In this document: positions 1-10,912 of the stretch, piece after piece | Layout: each line of letters begins with the position of its first letter | Position numbering within the stretch: the first letter of the stretch is position 1 | Assembly (NCBI GenBank): GCA_003024785.1 | Contig: PUQB01000141.1 | Coordinates: forward strand, 426,976-490,975 | Length of the DNA stretch: 64,000 nt | DNA from: Selaginella tamariscina | Taxonomy: Eukaryota > Streptophyta > Lycopodiopsida > Selaginellales > Selaginellaceae | Reading direction: 5' to 3' | Program-made: the position numbers and the translations under genes | The notes under the pieces: generated by a model | Told to the model about the DNA's origin: nothing | Seen by the model: the letters and a program-made list of their open reading frames with translations, nothing else | Database searches by the model: none

Positions 1-1273
1 ACAGCCGATAGGATTTTCACGGAACTAGGAATATCAAAGGTGTGTGTGTGTGTGAACAGCTATCATCTCCGCTGGCAAATCCAGAGAGAGAGAGAGAGAG
101 AGCCGGGAAGGAGGGAGGGAGAGGCATATAGGAATTTAAGCCAGTTGTTTAACACAAGTTTATACTAATATGTATTGATAACAGGAATCATGTAGAGCAA
201 TGCAAGAACACGTTCAACTGCTCACGAAGCAGTTAGAGCAGGTAAATATCACTGTTATAGTATGTGAGAACTTCGAGTATATATCTATATAATATATAAC
301 AATAGTATAAACATTTACTTCTTTGTTGCGAATTTAAGGCAAACGAGAAGCTAGACCGCCAACAAAAGCAGAAAGAGGAGTTACACAGATCCAATGGTCT
401 ATTAACTGCTGAACTGAAACAGGTAACACCCGCTCACTTGCATGTGTGTAATATTTCAAAAAATATATACATAAAATCTGCATAGGTGACAACAGCAAGG
501 GATGGAGCAGAATCGAACCTGAAGCTCTTAAGAACGGAGTTAGAATCTGCAAGGACCTTGATTGACCGGTACATTAGATTCTCTCTCTCTCTCTCTTCTA
601 ATGGTCCTTGTTATAAGTTGAGCCTTAAAGTATGCTTAAGTTTCAGATGTAGTATTAATAGTATTGTGTTTACAGAATGCATTGGAAGCCGTAAAGATGA
701 AGGAAAATGCTGATGATGCAGCTTGTCACATTGCAACCCTCCATTCGTCTCTCAAAAAGGTTTGTAATAGTTTGCAATGTCACGCTAGTTACACACACAT
801 GCATATATATACATCCTGTTATATATACATATAGCTGTGTAGTTAAATAAGGAACAAGTACTAGGAATACTCTGATATGATCTATATACATACATACATG
901 TCTAATTATTTATACATGAATATATATGTGAATAGTATCAGGAATCTCTCTCTCTCTACACACACACACACTTGTAGCAATGTATGAAGGGCACAGAAAC
1001 TTTAACTTGTTTAACTTGCAGGCTCAAGAAGAAATACAACTCAACTTGCAGAAAACAATAATTTGAGGTGTGTTTGTGTGTACAGTTATTATACCATATA
1101 ATCAAATACACAAAAGGTGTGTTTACATATAATATGATAAACATGTGTGTTATGTGTATTTCAGGAGCCATTTGTATGAGCTAGAGGAGTTTGAACAAGG
1201 GCAACTAAAGCTTCTCCAGACACACATTGAGAAACTACAATGTGCAAGACAGTCATGTCCTTCACGTGGGTAA
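1..1273 (+). CDS. C-terminal end of a long coiled-coil protein (partial gene)
   Basis: This is the 3' part of a multi-exon gene whose 5' part lies outside the window. Likely exons are 1-39, 185-241, 339-422, 486-568, 676-759, 1022-1067 and 1165-1273, all with GT-AG borders. Most are phase 0 and 57 or 84 nt long, as in heptad-repeat exons. The reading is rich in E, K, Q and L (for example QEHVQLLTKQLEQ, LRTELESARTLID, LYELEEFEQGQLKLLQ), so a coiled coil. It ends in CPSRG and a TAA at 1271-1273. Exons 4 and 6 are each one base short for the frame to join, like the one-base shifts in other genes here. I do not recognise the family; a kinesin or other cytoskeletal tail is possible, but no diagnostic domain is in view. 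Confidence 0.6.
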
Positions 1274-2160
1274 TGTGTTTAACAAAATATGTATATTTAA
1301 GTTCAATGTAAATAAGATTCTTTATTATTCATTTAATTTTGTTAATAATAAAATATAAGAAATAAATAAGTGATATTTTATAAGGGGAGAGGTTATTAGA
1401 TAATATAATTTTTTTATACTTCTTAGCAGCAAACTTGAGTTAGCCCTGCGTCCTCTTCTTAGTTTTCAATTTATAAAATATGATCTTATGTAGTAATAAA
1501 AGATAATTTGTTGTTATATCTTGTTTTTACTTATTTTTTAAATTTATTAACTTCATAATTGAAAGTTTCTTTTGGTTTGGCGAGAACTGTTTGGGTTATT
1601 ATAACGTTGTCTTTATTTATTTAAAATATTAAAAGAGCTTCCACACCTGTCTAAAACTGTTTAGTGTTAAAATAAACGACAATTGAGAATTTAAAATGGG
1701 TTAATGCATTTATCTGTACACATTATTTCTATATATAAATTATTTTTTCTCTGGTTTGTAGTGTTTATTAATAAATTAATTAAGATTAATCTAAATCCTT
1801 GGTATGTATGGTCCACACAATAATTCAACAGCATTATGATAACTTATTTTATGTGTATGTTGGAAAACATAAATAAACAAAATTAAATGTTTGAGAGAAT
1901 TCTATCATTTCATATATTTTAAAATTTTCAATAAATGGATAAATAATATATAATGTAGTTTTACACTATCTAGACATGTGCGTATATGGGTTACTTTTAA
2001 TATTTAAATTGTTCATCCGGTTTCAAAATCCAAAAGACTCTTTGAAAAGTTTCAATTCAAAAAACTATATGATATAATGTATGGTTATCAATTTTTTAAA
2101 TAAATTTCTGAATATAATATGTTAAGACCATGCATAATATATAATATTATAAATACATAA
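1274..2160. other. AT-rich intergenic stretch without a gene
   Basis: Roughly 900 bases of strongly AT-rich DNA between the coiled-coil gene and the SAMDC promoter. I see no convincing exon, RNA gene or transposon ends. The first few hundred bases probably hold the 3' untranslated region of the upstream gene. Confidence 0.6.
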
Positions 2161-2218
2161 ATTATTCGTGGTTGCAGAATTTTCACGGAACGTAAAATAT
2201 ACGTCACGCCCTTTAAGA

Positions 2219-2353
2219 AACGCGTGGCGCCGCCATTCTGCCACGTGTTTGATTGATGGCATATAAACGCCCTAATATGAGACCTAGAAACGCTTGTGCA
2301 GCAGAATTCTGGCAGATCCGTCATCGAATTATATTGCGGTTTAATCATCGGAG
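2219..2353 (+). promoter_or_regulatory. SAMDC promoter core and first leader exon
   Basis: A sharp rise in GC marks the promoter. It holds a CACGTG G-box at 2242-2247 and a TATA-like ATATAAAC at 2261-2268. Leader exon 1 then ends at a GGAG/GTAAGC donor at 2353. A second non-coding exon, about 2679-2737, also ends GGAG/GTAAGC. The transcription start is inferred from TATA spacing, at about 2290-2300. Confidence 0.5.
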
Positions 2354-2989
2354 GTAAGCCGCCATGAAATTATTGGAAAATCCCCTGTTTTAGTGTAAAT
2401 TCATCCTGAAAATTTCTCTTTTTCGAGTGTAAATTTGCATATGCTCATCTTTTCAGATCTGAAAATCTGTTTTCTGAGAGTAAATCGTCTTCTTTCCTGT
2501 TTATAGGGTTAAAAATCTTGTTTTCCCAATTTTCCTTTTTCCTCTTTATAATACATCGCATTTTGCAGAGAATTCCTGCTTAGGGTATAATCTTATCGCA
2601 AATAAATCCTCAATTCCTTCGATTTTGTGGAAAAATCCATATTTTGTTCATTTTGTTTTTCCTAATTTTTTAATACAGGTTCTCCGACAATTTTCATTCC
2701 ATTTACTGTTTTCATTCGATTGGCGCTTCATTGGGAGGTAAGCGCTAGTTATTACAGATTACAGTTTTATTATATCGGTAGAATATAATTTTTAAAATAT
2801 ACATGGCTTTCGTATTTTATAGCGAGTACATATATAAGAAGGCATTATTATTAATACTTTTATATGGGTTTATATACCATGTTTTTTTTATTGTTTGAAA
2901 AACAATTATTTTTTTAAAATTTACAATGGGTCTAGAACTTAGTAGTATAAGCTTGATATTAACAATTGCTTTTTTTGCAGAAAACTGTG

Positions 2990-2998
2990 ATGTTATGA
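2990..2998 (+). CDS. Tiny uORF of the SAMDC leader (Met-Leu-stop)
   Basis: ATG TTA TGA lies nine bases after the acceptor of the third leader exon (exon start 2981). Its TGA shares one base with the ATG of the next uORF at 2998. Plant SAMDC mRNAs are known to carry a tiny uORF overlapping a small conserved-peptide uORF by one nucleotide; together they adjust translation to polyamine level. The overlap is read directly here, the function is family knowledge. Confidence 0.8.
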   Translation: ML

Positions 2999-3281
2999 TG
3001 GACGCCATAGGAGGGGAGGACGACTCTAGCAGTAGTAGTAATTTCGGTTTAGGAGCAATAGTAGCAGCAGCAGTGGTAGGGTTCGATTCCGCTACGAAAT
3101 ACCTCTGGGATACGTAATTGAGGACGTGAGACCAAACGGAGGATTCGAGAAGCTCCGCCGTGCTGGATTCACTGTGGTAAGTATATAGATATACATATAT
3201 ATTAATGCACATACACATCATGTGTTATCATTTTCTAACAAATGTATAATGTATTTACAGTGCGTGAGGAAACCATCCTGA
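2995..3281 (+). CDS. Conserved-peptide uORF of SAMDC (polyamine-responsive leader peptide)
   Basis: This small uORF starts at ATG 2995 or 2998. It has a serine-rich N-terminus (DDSSSSSN), the family core YEIPLGYVIEDVRPNGG, and after an intron (3177-3260) the conserved end CVRKPS with TGA at 3279-3281. Plant AdoMetDC uORF peptides have the same plan: Ser stretch, EAPLGYxIEDVRPxGG core, and an intron just before the CVRKPS tail. The peptide stalls ribosomes when polyamines are high and so lowers SAMDC synthesis (family knowledge). The N-terminal and core parts sit in different frames near 3085, a one-base shift like those in other genes here. The alanine/valine-rich stretch between Ser run and core is longer than I expect for the family. 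Confidence 0.85.
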
Positions 3282-3407
3282 CATCGACTACGGGAGCTTG
3301 TCTAGTTTGTAGTTTAGGAGTTCAGGGGGCTGATTGGTAAGTTTTGCTGCACGGCGGACGGTCAGCTCCTGCTCATACAGTTAGGATTTCTAGATAATCG
3401 TTTATAA

Positions 3408-5217
3408 ATGGGACTCGAGATCCCTGGCTGGCTGCGGAGCCAGAGACTGTCCTGGCTTCGAAGGGTTTGAGAAGAGGCTGAAGTAGAGTTCTTGTCTGAT
3501 GCCAAGGTACCAACACACACACACTTATCTCTATCCCAGCATAGTTTACAATTAATTCTCTTTTGCTTTCCCATAGGTAAAGCTCGGACTGAGAACCATA
3601 TCTAGAGGAAATATCGACGGGTATGTGTGTATACTTATGTTTGATCTATGTATGTCTCCATGTATGTGCGCATGTGTTTCTGTGTATGTATATGGATGAC
3701 TCTACAGTATATATATATATATATAATGTATGTGACAGGATGTTGAAGGCTGCGGAATGCACAATAGTTGCAAAGCTCAGCAACGAGAGTTTGATTCTTA
3801 CGTGCTCTCTGAGTCGAGTTTGTTCGTTTACCCTTACAAGATGGTCATTAAAACGTGTGGAACTACCAAGTTGCTGAGGTACACATGCACAGATTACATT
3901 CATAATAGATATACATATATATACACTTATAATATGATATATATAATTCGTTTGTTGTTTAGGACGATTCCTGTGCTTTTGGAGCTTAGCACGGAGCTTG
4001 GGCTCGCTGTAAAGTCCTGTAAGTACAGCCGCGGTACTTTCTTTTTTCCGGAACAACAGGCTTTCCCCACAGAGACTTCTCCGACGAAGTCTCCTACTTG
4101 AACAGGTACTTATCGCTGATAGTGTATAAACTTATATCATGATATTTATATATACGTCGATAGTATATGAATTTTTGTGTATAATAGGTACTTTGGCAAC
4201 CTCGGTGGTAGAGGCTACGTGTTGGGAAGTCCGACGTCATCACATAAGTGGCATGTCTACGTGGCGTCCACAGCGGACAAATATTCCGTCAAAGATAAAC
4301 CGAGTTTCACAATGGAGATGTGCATGACGGAGTGGACAGGGAAGTTGCATCCAAGTTTTTCAAGGACAGGAACTCTACGGCTTTAAGGATGACAGAGTCT
4401 GCCGGATTGACGGAATATTGCCCAACGCTAAAATCTGCGATTTCGCATTCGATCCTTGCGGGTATATTACGTGGCACATTTTATACTATATAGATATACC
4501 ATGATGTTGTGTATATACATATGATGTCTGTGTAGGTACTCTATGAATAGTGTTGAAGGTGGTGCATACTCCACGATACATGTGACACCGGAGGAAGCCT
4601 GTAGCTATGCGAGCTTTGAGACCCTGGGTTATGGACCTGAGAATGTGATCTTAAGGCTTTACTCAACAAGGTAACTGCGTGTTTGTGCATGTGTTATTCC
4701 TCCTATGCTATGTATTGACAAGTATAAGATGTTAACAGGTTCTCAAGTGCTTTAAGCCGGGCTTCTTCTCAGTCGCAATATATGCAACAGAGAGTAGGAA
4801 GGGTTTGGGTTCGTGGGGATCTTCTGTTTGTCCAGACGGATATTCCTGTGTGGGGAGTACTAGGCAGGAATTGGCTAATGGAGAGGTGGTGGTTTATCAC
4901 ACTTTTCGGAGGCTTGAGGTATGTACACGCACACACGTAACATGTATACACAGTGAGATCATTAGAGAACGGCTGAAGTTAAAACCTCATGAAAGTATTT
5001 GAATATTTATGTATGTATGCAAGCGTATAATAATATGGCTTTGATACAGGGTTGCGAACGGGACTGGATGGTGGATCCGGAACCGTTGATGGCGATCGGC
5101 GGTGAGTTGGACGTGAAGAAGCAGTGGCTATGGAGCACAGAGATTGACTCGCTGAAGGTTATGAAAATGGTACAGCTAGTTAGTCATCTTCCACGCAGTG
5201 TGCAGCCCGCTGCATAG
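3408..5217 (+). CDS. SAMDC: S-adenosylmethionine decarboxylase proenzyme
   Basis: AdoMetDC makes decarboxylated AdoMet, the aminopropyl donor for spermidine and spermine. The proenzyme cuts itself between Glu and Ser to make a pyruvoyl cofactor, and that site is visible as [14 protein letters not shown] (about 3800-3840), followed by KTCGTTKLL. Other family blocks are [36 protein letters not shown], the YSMNS and STIHVTPEE blocks, and [17 protein letters not shown]. Exons are roughly 3408-3506, 3577-3620, 3739-3878, 3961-4105, 4189-4461, 4536-4670, 4739-4918 and 5050-5217. The start was chosen as the first ATG after the last leader intron. Several one-base shifts occur, one in a T run near 3795. 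Angiosperm SAMDC main ORFs usually lack introns, so seven introns is unusual. The mRNA carries both uORFs. Confidence 0.9.
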
Positions 5218-5693
5218 ATGCATACACCCACACTTCCTCTTCTTTATATCGAAATTTTAATACATTCTTTCCAGTTATATATATTACACATCTCTCTCTC
5301 TCTCTAACAGTTTTATATAGATATAAGTTTATGAGTTCATTTACGCCTGTGTACTTTCTGGCAGCATGTCGGCCATACGCTGTTGTATGAATATATATAT
5401 ATGCATGTACAATACGCAATATACACCTTATGTATATTTATTTTATGAAATATATATGAATTTAGTGATATATTAAAACTTTGAAGTCTGTAAGTTTAAA
5501 TAAAGGTAAAATTAAATTAAAATTGAATAATAAATTTTTTATTTTAAACCCTTAGATGTTTAAGGTTTTAAAAATATGTGTATATTATATATATAATATT
5601 ACAAACTATGTTACCCTGAAAGTGAATAGTGCATGCGGAATATCTTATATTTTTTAAGTTGATTGAAGCTGGCTTAATAAATTTTAATAGTAT

Positions 5694-5724
<31 letters not shown>

Positions 5725-5942
5725 ATAATATAATATATATGTTAAGAATATATCCAATTTAGATTTTTTGAACTTTATTATAAAATGTATTATTAATTAT
5801 TAAACACTTGTGTGTGTACGTCTGCTTATTTAAATTATTCATCATTTAAATTTTTAAATATATATATAATATCTGTGTACATAACTGTTTAAAACTTTGA
5901 TATAAATAATAATTCTATTTAAGAAATGATAATTATATAAGA
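5218..5942. other. Intergenic AT-rich DNA between convergent genes
   Basis: About 700 bases separating the convergent SAMDC (+) and SOSEKI (-) stop codons. It presumably holds both 3' untranslated regions. A TA microsatellite lies at about 5698-5725 and a short CT tract at 5291-5305. No further gene is visible. Confidence 0.6.
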
Positions 5943-7794
5943 TTAGAGTATATGTGTTTGGGAAGGTGGGTGTATTATCATGTTCACTGCATCTTGCAAG
6001 TTCTTCTCCCAATCCAGCCTGCTCTTACGAATCCTGCTGCAAACATACATACATATATACATATGCATATATACACGTATACATGTACAACACACACACA
6101 CACACACACACATATAATACGTATATATTACCTTTCTTGGGGATATTCCCACAAACTTTCCTTCTCAAATTTGTCATGCTCTTCTTTTGTACGTCCGTAC
6201 GTATTTTCCTCTACAGTATTTCCGTACGTTTTCTGGCAGTCAACTTCGTATAAGGACTCTACACTCATTCTTGACGATGCACTTGATTTTCTTAAATCGT
6301 ATAAATCGCTGAAATCACTGTACAATAACGTATTATATATATAAAATGAAATATAATATTAAATAATATGTAAAATATATTATTAAGTTATTGTACCTGT
6401 TTGAGAAAGAATGACGTGGTCTATTATTATAATTTTTAGATTCATTTAACTTGTTATTAGGTTGACGTAGTTTGACTCCAACATTCCCATGGTATTTTAT
6501 TCCTGAATATAAGTCCATGGGTCCTTTTTAGTTTTACTATTTCTGATGTATTTTCGATATCCTGCAATATTAGTATATTAATAATTTATTAATATATTAG
6601 TAATTATTATTTTTATAATCTATAATTATATAATATAACAGTTTATTAAACTGCACACACAATATGTTTTAATAATAAAATTAGTATCCAGTATTGCATA
6701 TTATATTAAATATAATTACAAAACTAGTTTTTATATAAAAATATACCTTTGGTAAATTGTCTTCAAGAGTTGTGAGTTTACTAGTGCAAGGAGATGGCTT
6801 TTCGGCTCGAGATTGCTCATTAATTGGTGTGAAACTTGGTGTCAAACTCGATGTGAAACTTGGTGTCAAACTTAGTTTGTCTTTGTGTTGCTCGTCTCCT
6901 GTCTGAGTTGCTGCATCATTGTTGTGCTCTGTTAATAGTAAAATAAATCAAAATAATACACTGTTATATATAAAATATATACTAATGTGTATGTGTATAC
7001 ATATGCATGTGTGTGCGTGTTTGTGCATGTATGTATGTAAACCTGAAGTTGTTCTTGTTTTGTAAGTCTTCACGGTGTCTATAATACATTCATTCAGTGG
7101 TAAAAGAGTGGACTTATGATCCTTAACCATACACTCATAATCATTTCTTAAACTTTCTGCATTACAAGTCAATTAATTAATTAATTAATGTAATTTAGAT
7201 TTACATGGTTATTGTATATATATACTAAACCTCAGATAAATTTCAGGCAGAGATGCATATACATACATACATGTGTGTGTGTATGTATACACAGACACAC
7301 ACACACACACACGCATATACACTTTACCTCCATCTACAATTTCAGAGCCTTTCAATATATATTCTGAACCGTTCATGGGAAGAATTATGTCATTGTCCGA
7401 TACATCATGCCAAATAAAATCATTTCTGTATTCTCTGCAATAATCATACATATACATATATATACATATAACATGTGTTTGTATATATGGTGTGTATAAC
7501 ATATACATCTACACACACCTCTTGTATGACCATGAGAATGTGTCTGGCATTCTACGTCCACGTATTGCAACAAGCCTCCGTTTAACATCTGCTAAATGAA
7601 TGATTAGATTATATGTGCATTTATATACACATACGTATGTGTATATATGTGTGTGTGTATACATATACACATGATTTACCTCTAAGGAGCAAACCGTTGT
7701 GTTCTAAATAGCCAACATCAATCAAATGTGGATGCTCCAAAACTCCTCCGCGACATAGATAATATATAACTTGTGCTTGTTTTAAATTGCTCAT
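5943..7794 (-). CDS. SOK: SOSEKI-type polarity protein (DIX-like domain, DUF966)
   Basis: SOSEKI proteins polymerise through an N-terminal DIX-like domain and mark cell corners and edges in plants. Exon 1 (7680-7794) reads MSNLKQAQVIYYLCRGG then LEHPHLIDVGYLEHNGLLLR. Exon 2 (7519-7588) gives VKRRLVAIRGRRMPDTFSWS. Exon 3 (7328-7434) gives EYRNDFIWHDVSDNDIILP followed by GSEYILKGSEI. These three exons cover the diagnostic domain and their splice phases join. Exons at about 7043-7163, 6748-6930, 6397-6561, 6132-6317 and 5943-6036 carry the variable tail, with a short SLTPSFT tandem repeat; the tail ends NMIIHPPSQTHIL. The 6397-6561 exon does not stay open in one frame, so the tail is less certain. 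Leader exons may lie near 8100-8600. Bryophytes are known to have few SOSEKI genes. Confidence 0.85.
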
Positions 7795-10087
7795 TTTTTA
7801 GAAAACAATATGAAAATTATATAGAAATATTAAATTTTTTTAAAACTTATGTAAAAAACACACACAGAATGTGTGTGTGTGTAAACTATCTATATAGAAA
7901 CATTGGAGATCTTTTGGACCACACTATTTCGGACTCATATAACACACTTGATATGAATAGACATAGAAGCTAACTATTTAACCCGTTTTTAACTAATTAT
8001 TGTATTCGTTAACTAACTTTAGTTAATTAAAGTTTAATTAAATATTAATCTCTTTTGTAAAAAGTCAGTCGCTGTATAAAGGCCTGCATTGAATTCATAT
8101 AAGAGACAAAGGAGAGGCTCACGCGTAGCCATCTGTAATTCTGTAAAAGTCACTAATTATTAAAAATAAAATTTAATTAATCTTATAAATATATATATAT
8201 ATATACATATATTAATTCAATATATGGTTCGCCAGAATTAATGAATCAGACGATGGACATTGAAAAAATGACATATTTAATATAAATATTTAATAAGTTA
8301 ATAATAATAAATAAATTTTAAATATTATCGACAGGACGGATTTGTTTCACTTTCAAAGTCAGGAATGGCAAACTTACGGCTTTCTGCATGCGCACTGTCT
8401 ATCCGTGTTAAACTATCTATTTATTAAATGCTTTAATATATACATATTTAAACTAATTACATAATATATTAATTAACTATAACTAATTATTTTATATTAT
8501 ATATAACTAAATTAATATTATTATTGCTATGCAAAAAACAAAACGTAAAACATCTGCCTGCCTACTGCCTTGATCACGCCGATCGGCCATAGAATGCAGA
8601 ACTGTGTTGAATATGATGGAAAAGAGCTTTCATATATACGTACAAAATACATAAATGTATGCTGTATACGTACATATACGGAACCAGACAACATCCGGCG
8701 GTTATATATATTACAAAATTAAATATTTGTAATTACAAACACTCCTGACTTGCTGACCTTATCATTCCCTCCCTCCAACGAAGTATTAAACATACCTGAA
8801 GACTGTGTACTTGTGTATATGTAGATAGAAAGATACATATATGGTGTGTATAAGGAGACACACGTATGGATATGTGTATGTATGTATATGTTATCCATCT
8901 TATACACTGTGTGTGTGTGTGTGTGTGTGGTCAATGTGGAAATGTCTTTCTCCAAAGTACTTTGGATTCAGATAGGACGGGACTTGATGTTTTTGTGACG
9001 ATGGTATTATGTTTGAAAGTCTGTTCATGTTTTCATGTTTTAATATCATGTGATTTTGCATATCCGATGCACAAAGCCCAATATTAATATCAATATTACT
9101 TAAACACATTACATATTTGTGTGTTTTAGACGTATGTTTGTTGTGTTAAGTTCCAAAATTGAGTCTTGTTTATATGCATGTAGTTTAATTAACTAAACTT
9201 TAAATCAAACTAATGAAGCATAAATAACTCGCATTATAAACTCACAATCCAGCCCTTTTGCAGTAGTAGTAATTAATTAAAACTTAATTAATTGATAAAT
9301 ACTAAAAACCAGGGAAAAACATGTATTTAAAAAAACTTATATATCCCAACTCATGCATTAACCTAAAGGTCTTTTTAAATTATATCCAAGTATATATAAA
9401 CTCATTAAAATAATAAAATTAATTAACTTTGAATGGATTGTGAAAACTAGCACATATAGTTTAAATTTTTGTTTCATAAATGATAATCGTAAAAAAAGAA
9501 GTCTTATTATATTAATAACTCTGTTAGATTCTTTGCGTAAGTTTATAAGGATAATTTAATCAAATGTGTATATATGACAAAATTTTACTATTTAAAATTT
9601 TACATTATTAACTTATTATTCGAAAATAACCAGAGAAGAGTTACTATTTTATTTACAACACACTATATTATTTTTTTTACATTTAAACAGAAGTTCCTAT
9701 TATATTAATAAGCAACCATTTTTTATTACGTCTTATTTTTATACATTTTACATCTTAAGAATGTTTACTCTTTTGAGTAAAAACATAAATTACAATATAG
9801 ATTCACATCTTATTTCTTAATAAAAGAGCTAAATTCAGATGTGTTTCATAAATTTCTCTTCATCGAATATAATAACTTAGATTAGTTATATATAATTTAT
9901 GATCAATGAAATAAATTAATACTATAAAAGTAAAATAATCATTGATTCTTTTACATCTCTTACAAGTGTGAAAACTTTGAGAATGAATCCCCCTCACCTG
10001 TATAATAACTAGTGTCCTCCCTTTTATTACCCAAGTAAAAGAATCTCTCTTCTACTTCTTAATATGAAGGGATTAATGAGTTATCCT
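7795..10087. other. Intergenic DNA upstream of SOSEKI
   Basis: AT-rich DNA with (TG)n tracts near 8908-8930 and short AT repeats. On the minus strand, GC-richer pieces at about 8560-8620, 8370-8412 (ending AAAGCC/GTAAG) and 8036-8145 could be leader exons of SOSEKI. The last piece holds an open 33-codon stretch beginning MATREPLLCLLYEF. I cannot show that they are joined to the gene. From 9100 to 10080 nothing but AT-rich sequence is seen. Confidence 0.4.
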
Positions 10088-10816
10088 TTAACTCATATAA
10101 TCTAGACTCGCTATCAAATTTACACCAGAAAACAAGGTTACATTTAATACTGCAGGAAAATATCTCACTGGATCACCTAAGAACATCTTCTCCGCATCAC
10201 TTATATGCAACTCAGTCCACTTCATGAATTCCACGTTGTACACCCACACACCACAGGCGTGTCGTAACTTATATAAACTGAGCCTCTATATATAAGGGGA
10301 GAGCGTACCCAAGGGTGCAGATCAATCTGTATCCAAGAGTTCGATTCAAAACAGTACCTTGCCATGCACCCAACAAATCCTTAACCTGCCCTATAATAAG
10401 AATTAAAAGTTCCCCCGACGTCGAGCGTTCTATAAACGCATTATCAACTTTGTTCATGAAACTGCAGTTGCGAATCATTATCCATTTGTTAGGGAAGGTT
10501 AAAGGACTGCCAATATAAAGTAAATTGTTAGCGGTGCATAATGTAAGAACTATATCCTCAAAACATGCTAAACAGTATATAAATGCCCAGTTGGATATTT
10601 AACATAGATGAATTCACCTGTGGATAATTTGTACATGTATAGTTTGCTGTAACTCGGTTTGTGGCTCACAAGGTACCCAGGATATCTTTCGTCGAGTGTT
10701 CGAGTGCATCCCTTTCTCCACAAGGGAGATACACTTAAACACTGAACAAGATCTTGACTAGGTAGCCTCTGAAAAATAGATTTTGATAAGTCGATAGAGC
10801 CGATAACCCGTTCCAT
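10088..10816 (-). CDS. F-box protein, short and frame-shifted
   Basis: The N-terminus reads MERVIGSIDLSKSIFQRLPS, then QDLVQCLSVSPLWRKG, the F-box pattern (LP, a run of Leu/Val, CxxVxxxWR) that binds SKP1 in SCF ubiquitin ligases. It is followed by YLVSHKPSYSKLYMY, CTANNLLYIGSPLTFPN, GELLILIIGQVKDLLGAWQG and VWVYNVEFMKWTELH, which look like blades of an F-box-associated propeller (kelch or DUF295-like). The pieces lie in different frames, with at least two one-base shifts, near 10575 and 10260. Read through, the product would be about 240 residues, short for the family. It may be a real single-exon gene hit by consensus errors, or a young pseudogene. The substrate is unknown. Confidence 0.6.
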
Positions 10817-10865
10817 CGTTAACTTTGAACAACCCTAGTTAACACATTAATACTCTTTATAAAGG

Positions 10866-10912
<47 letters not shown>

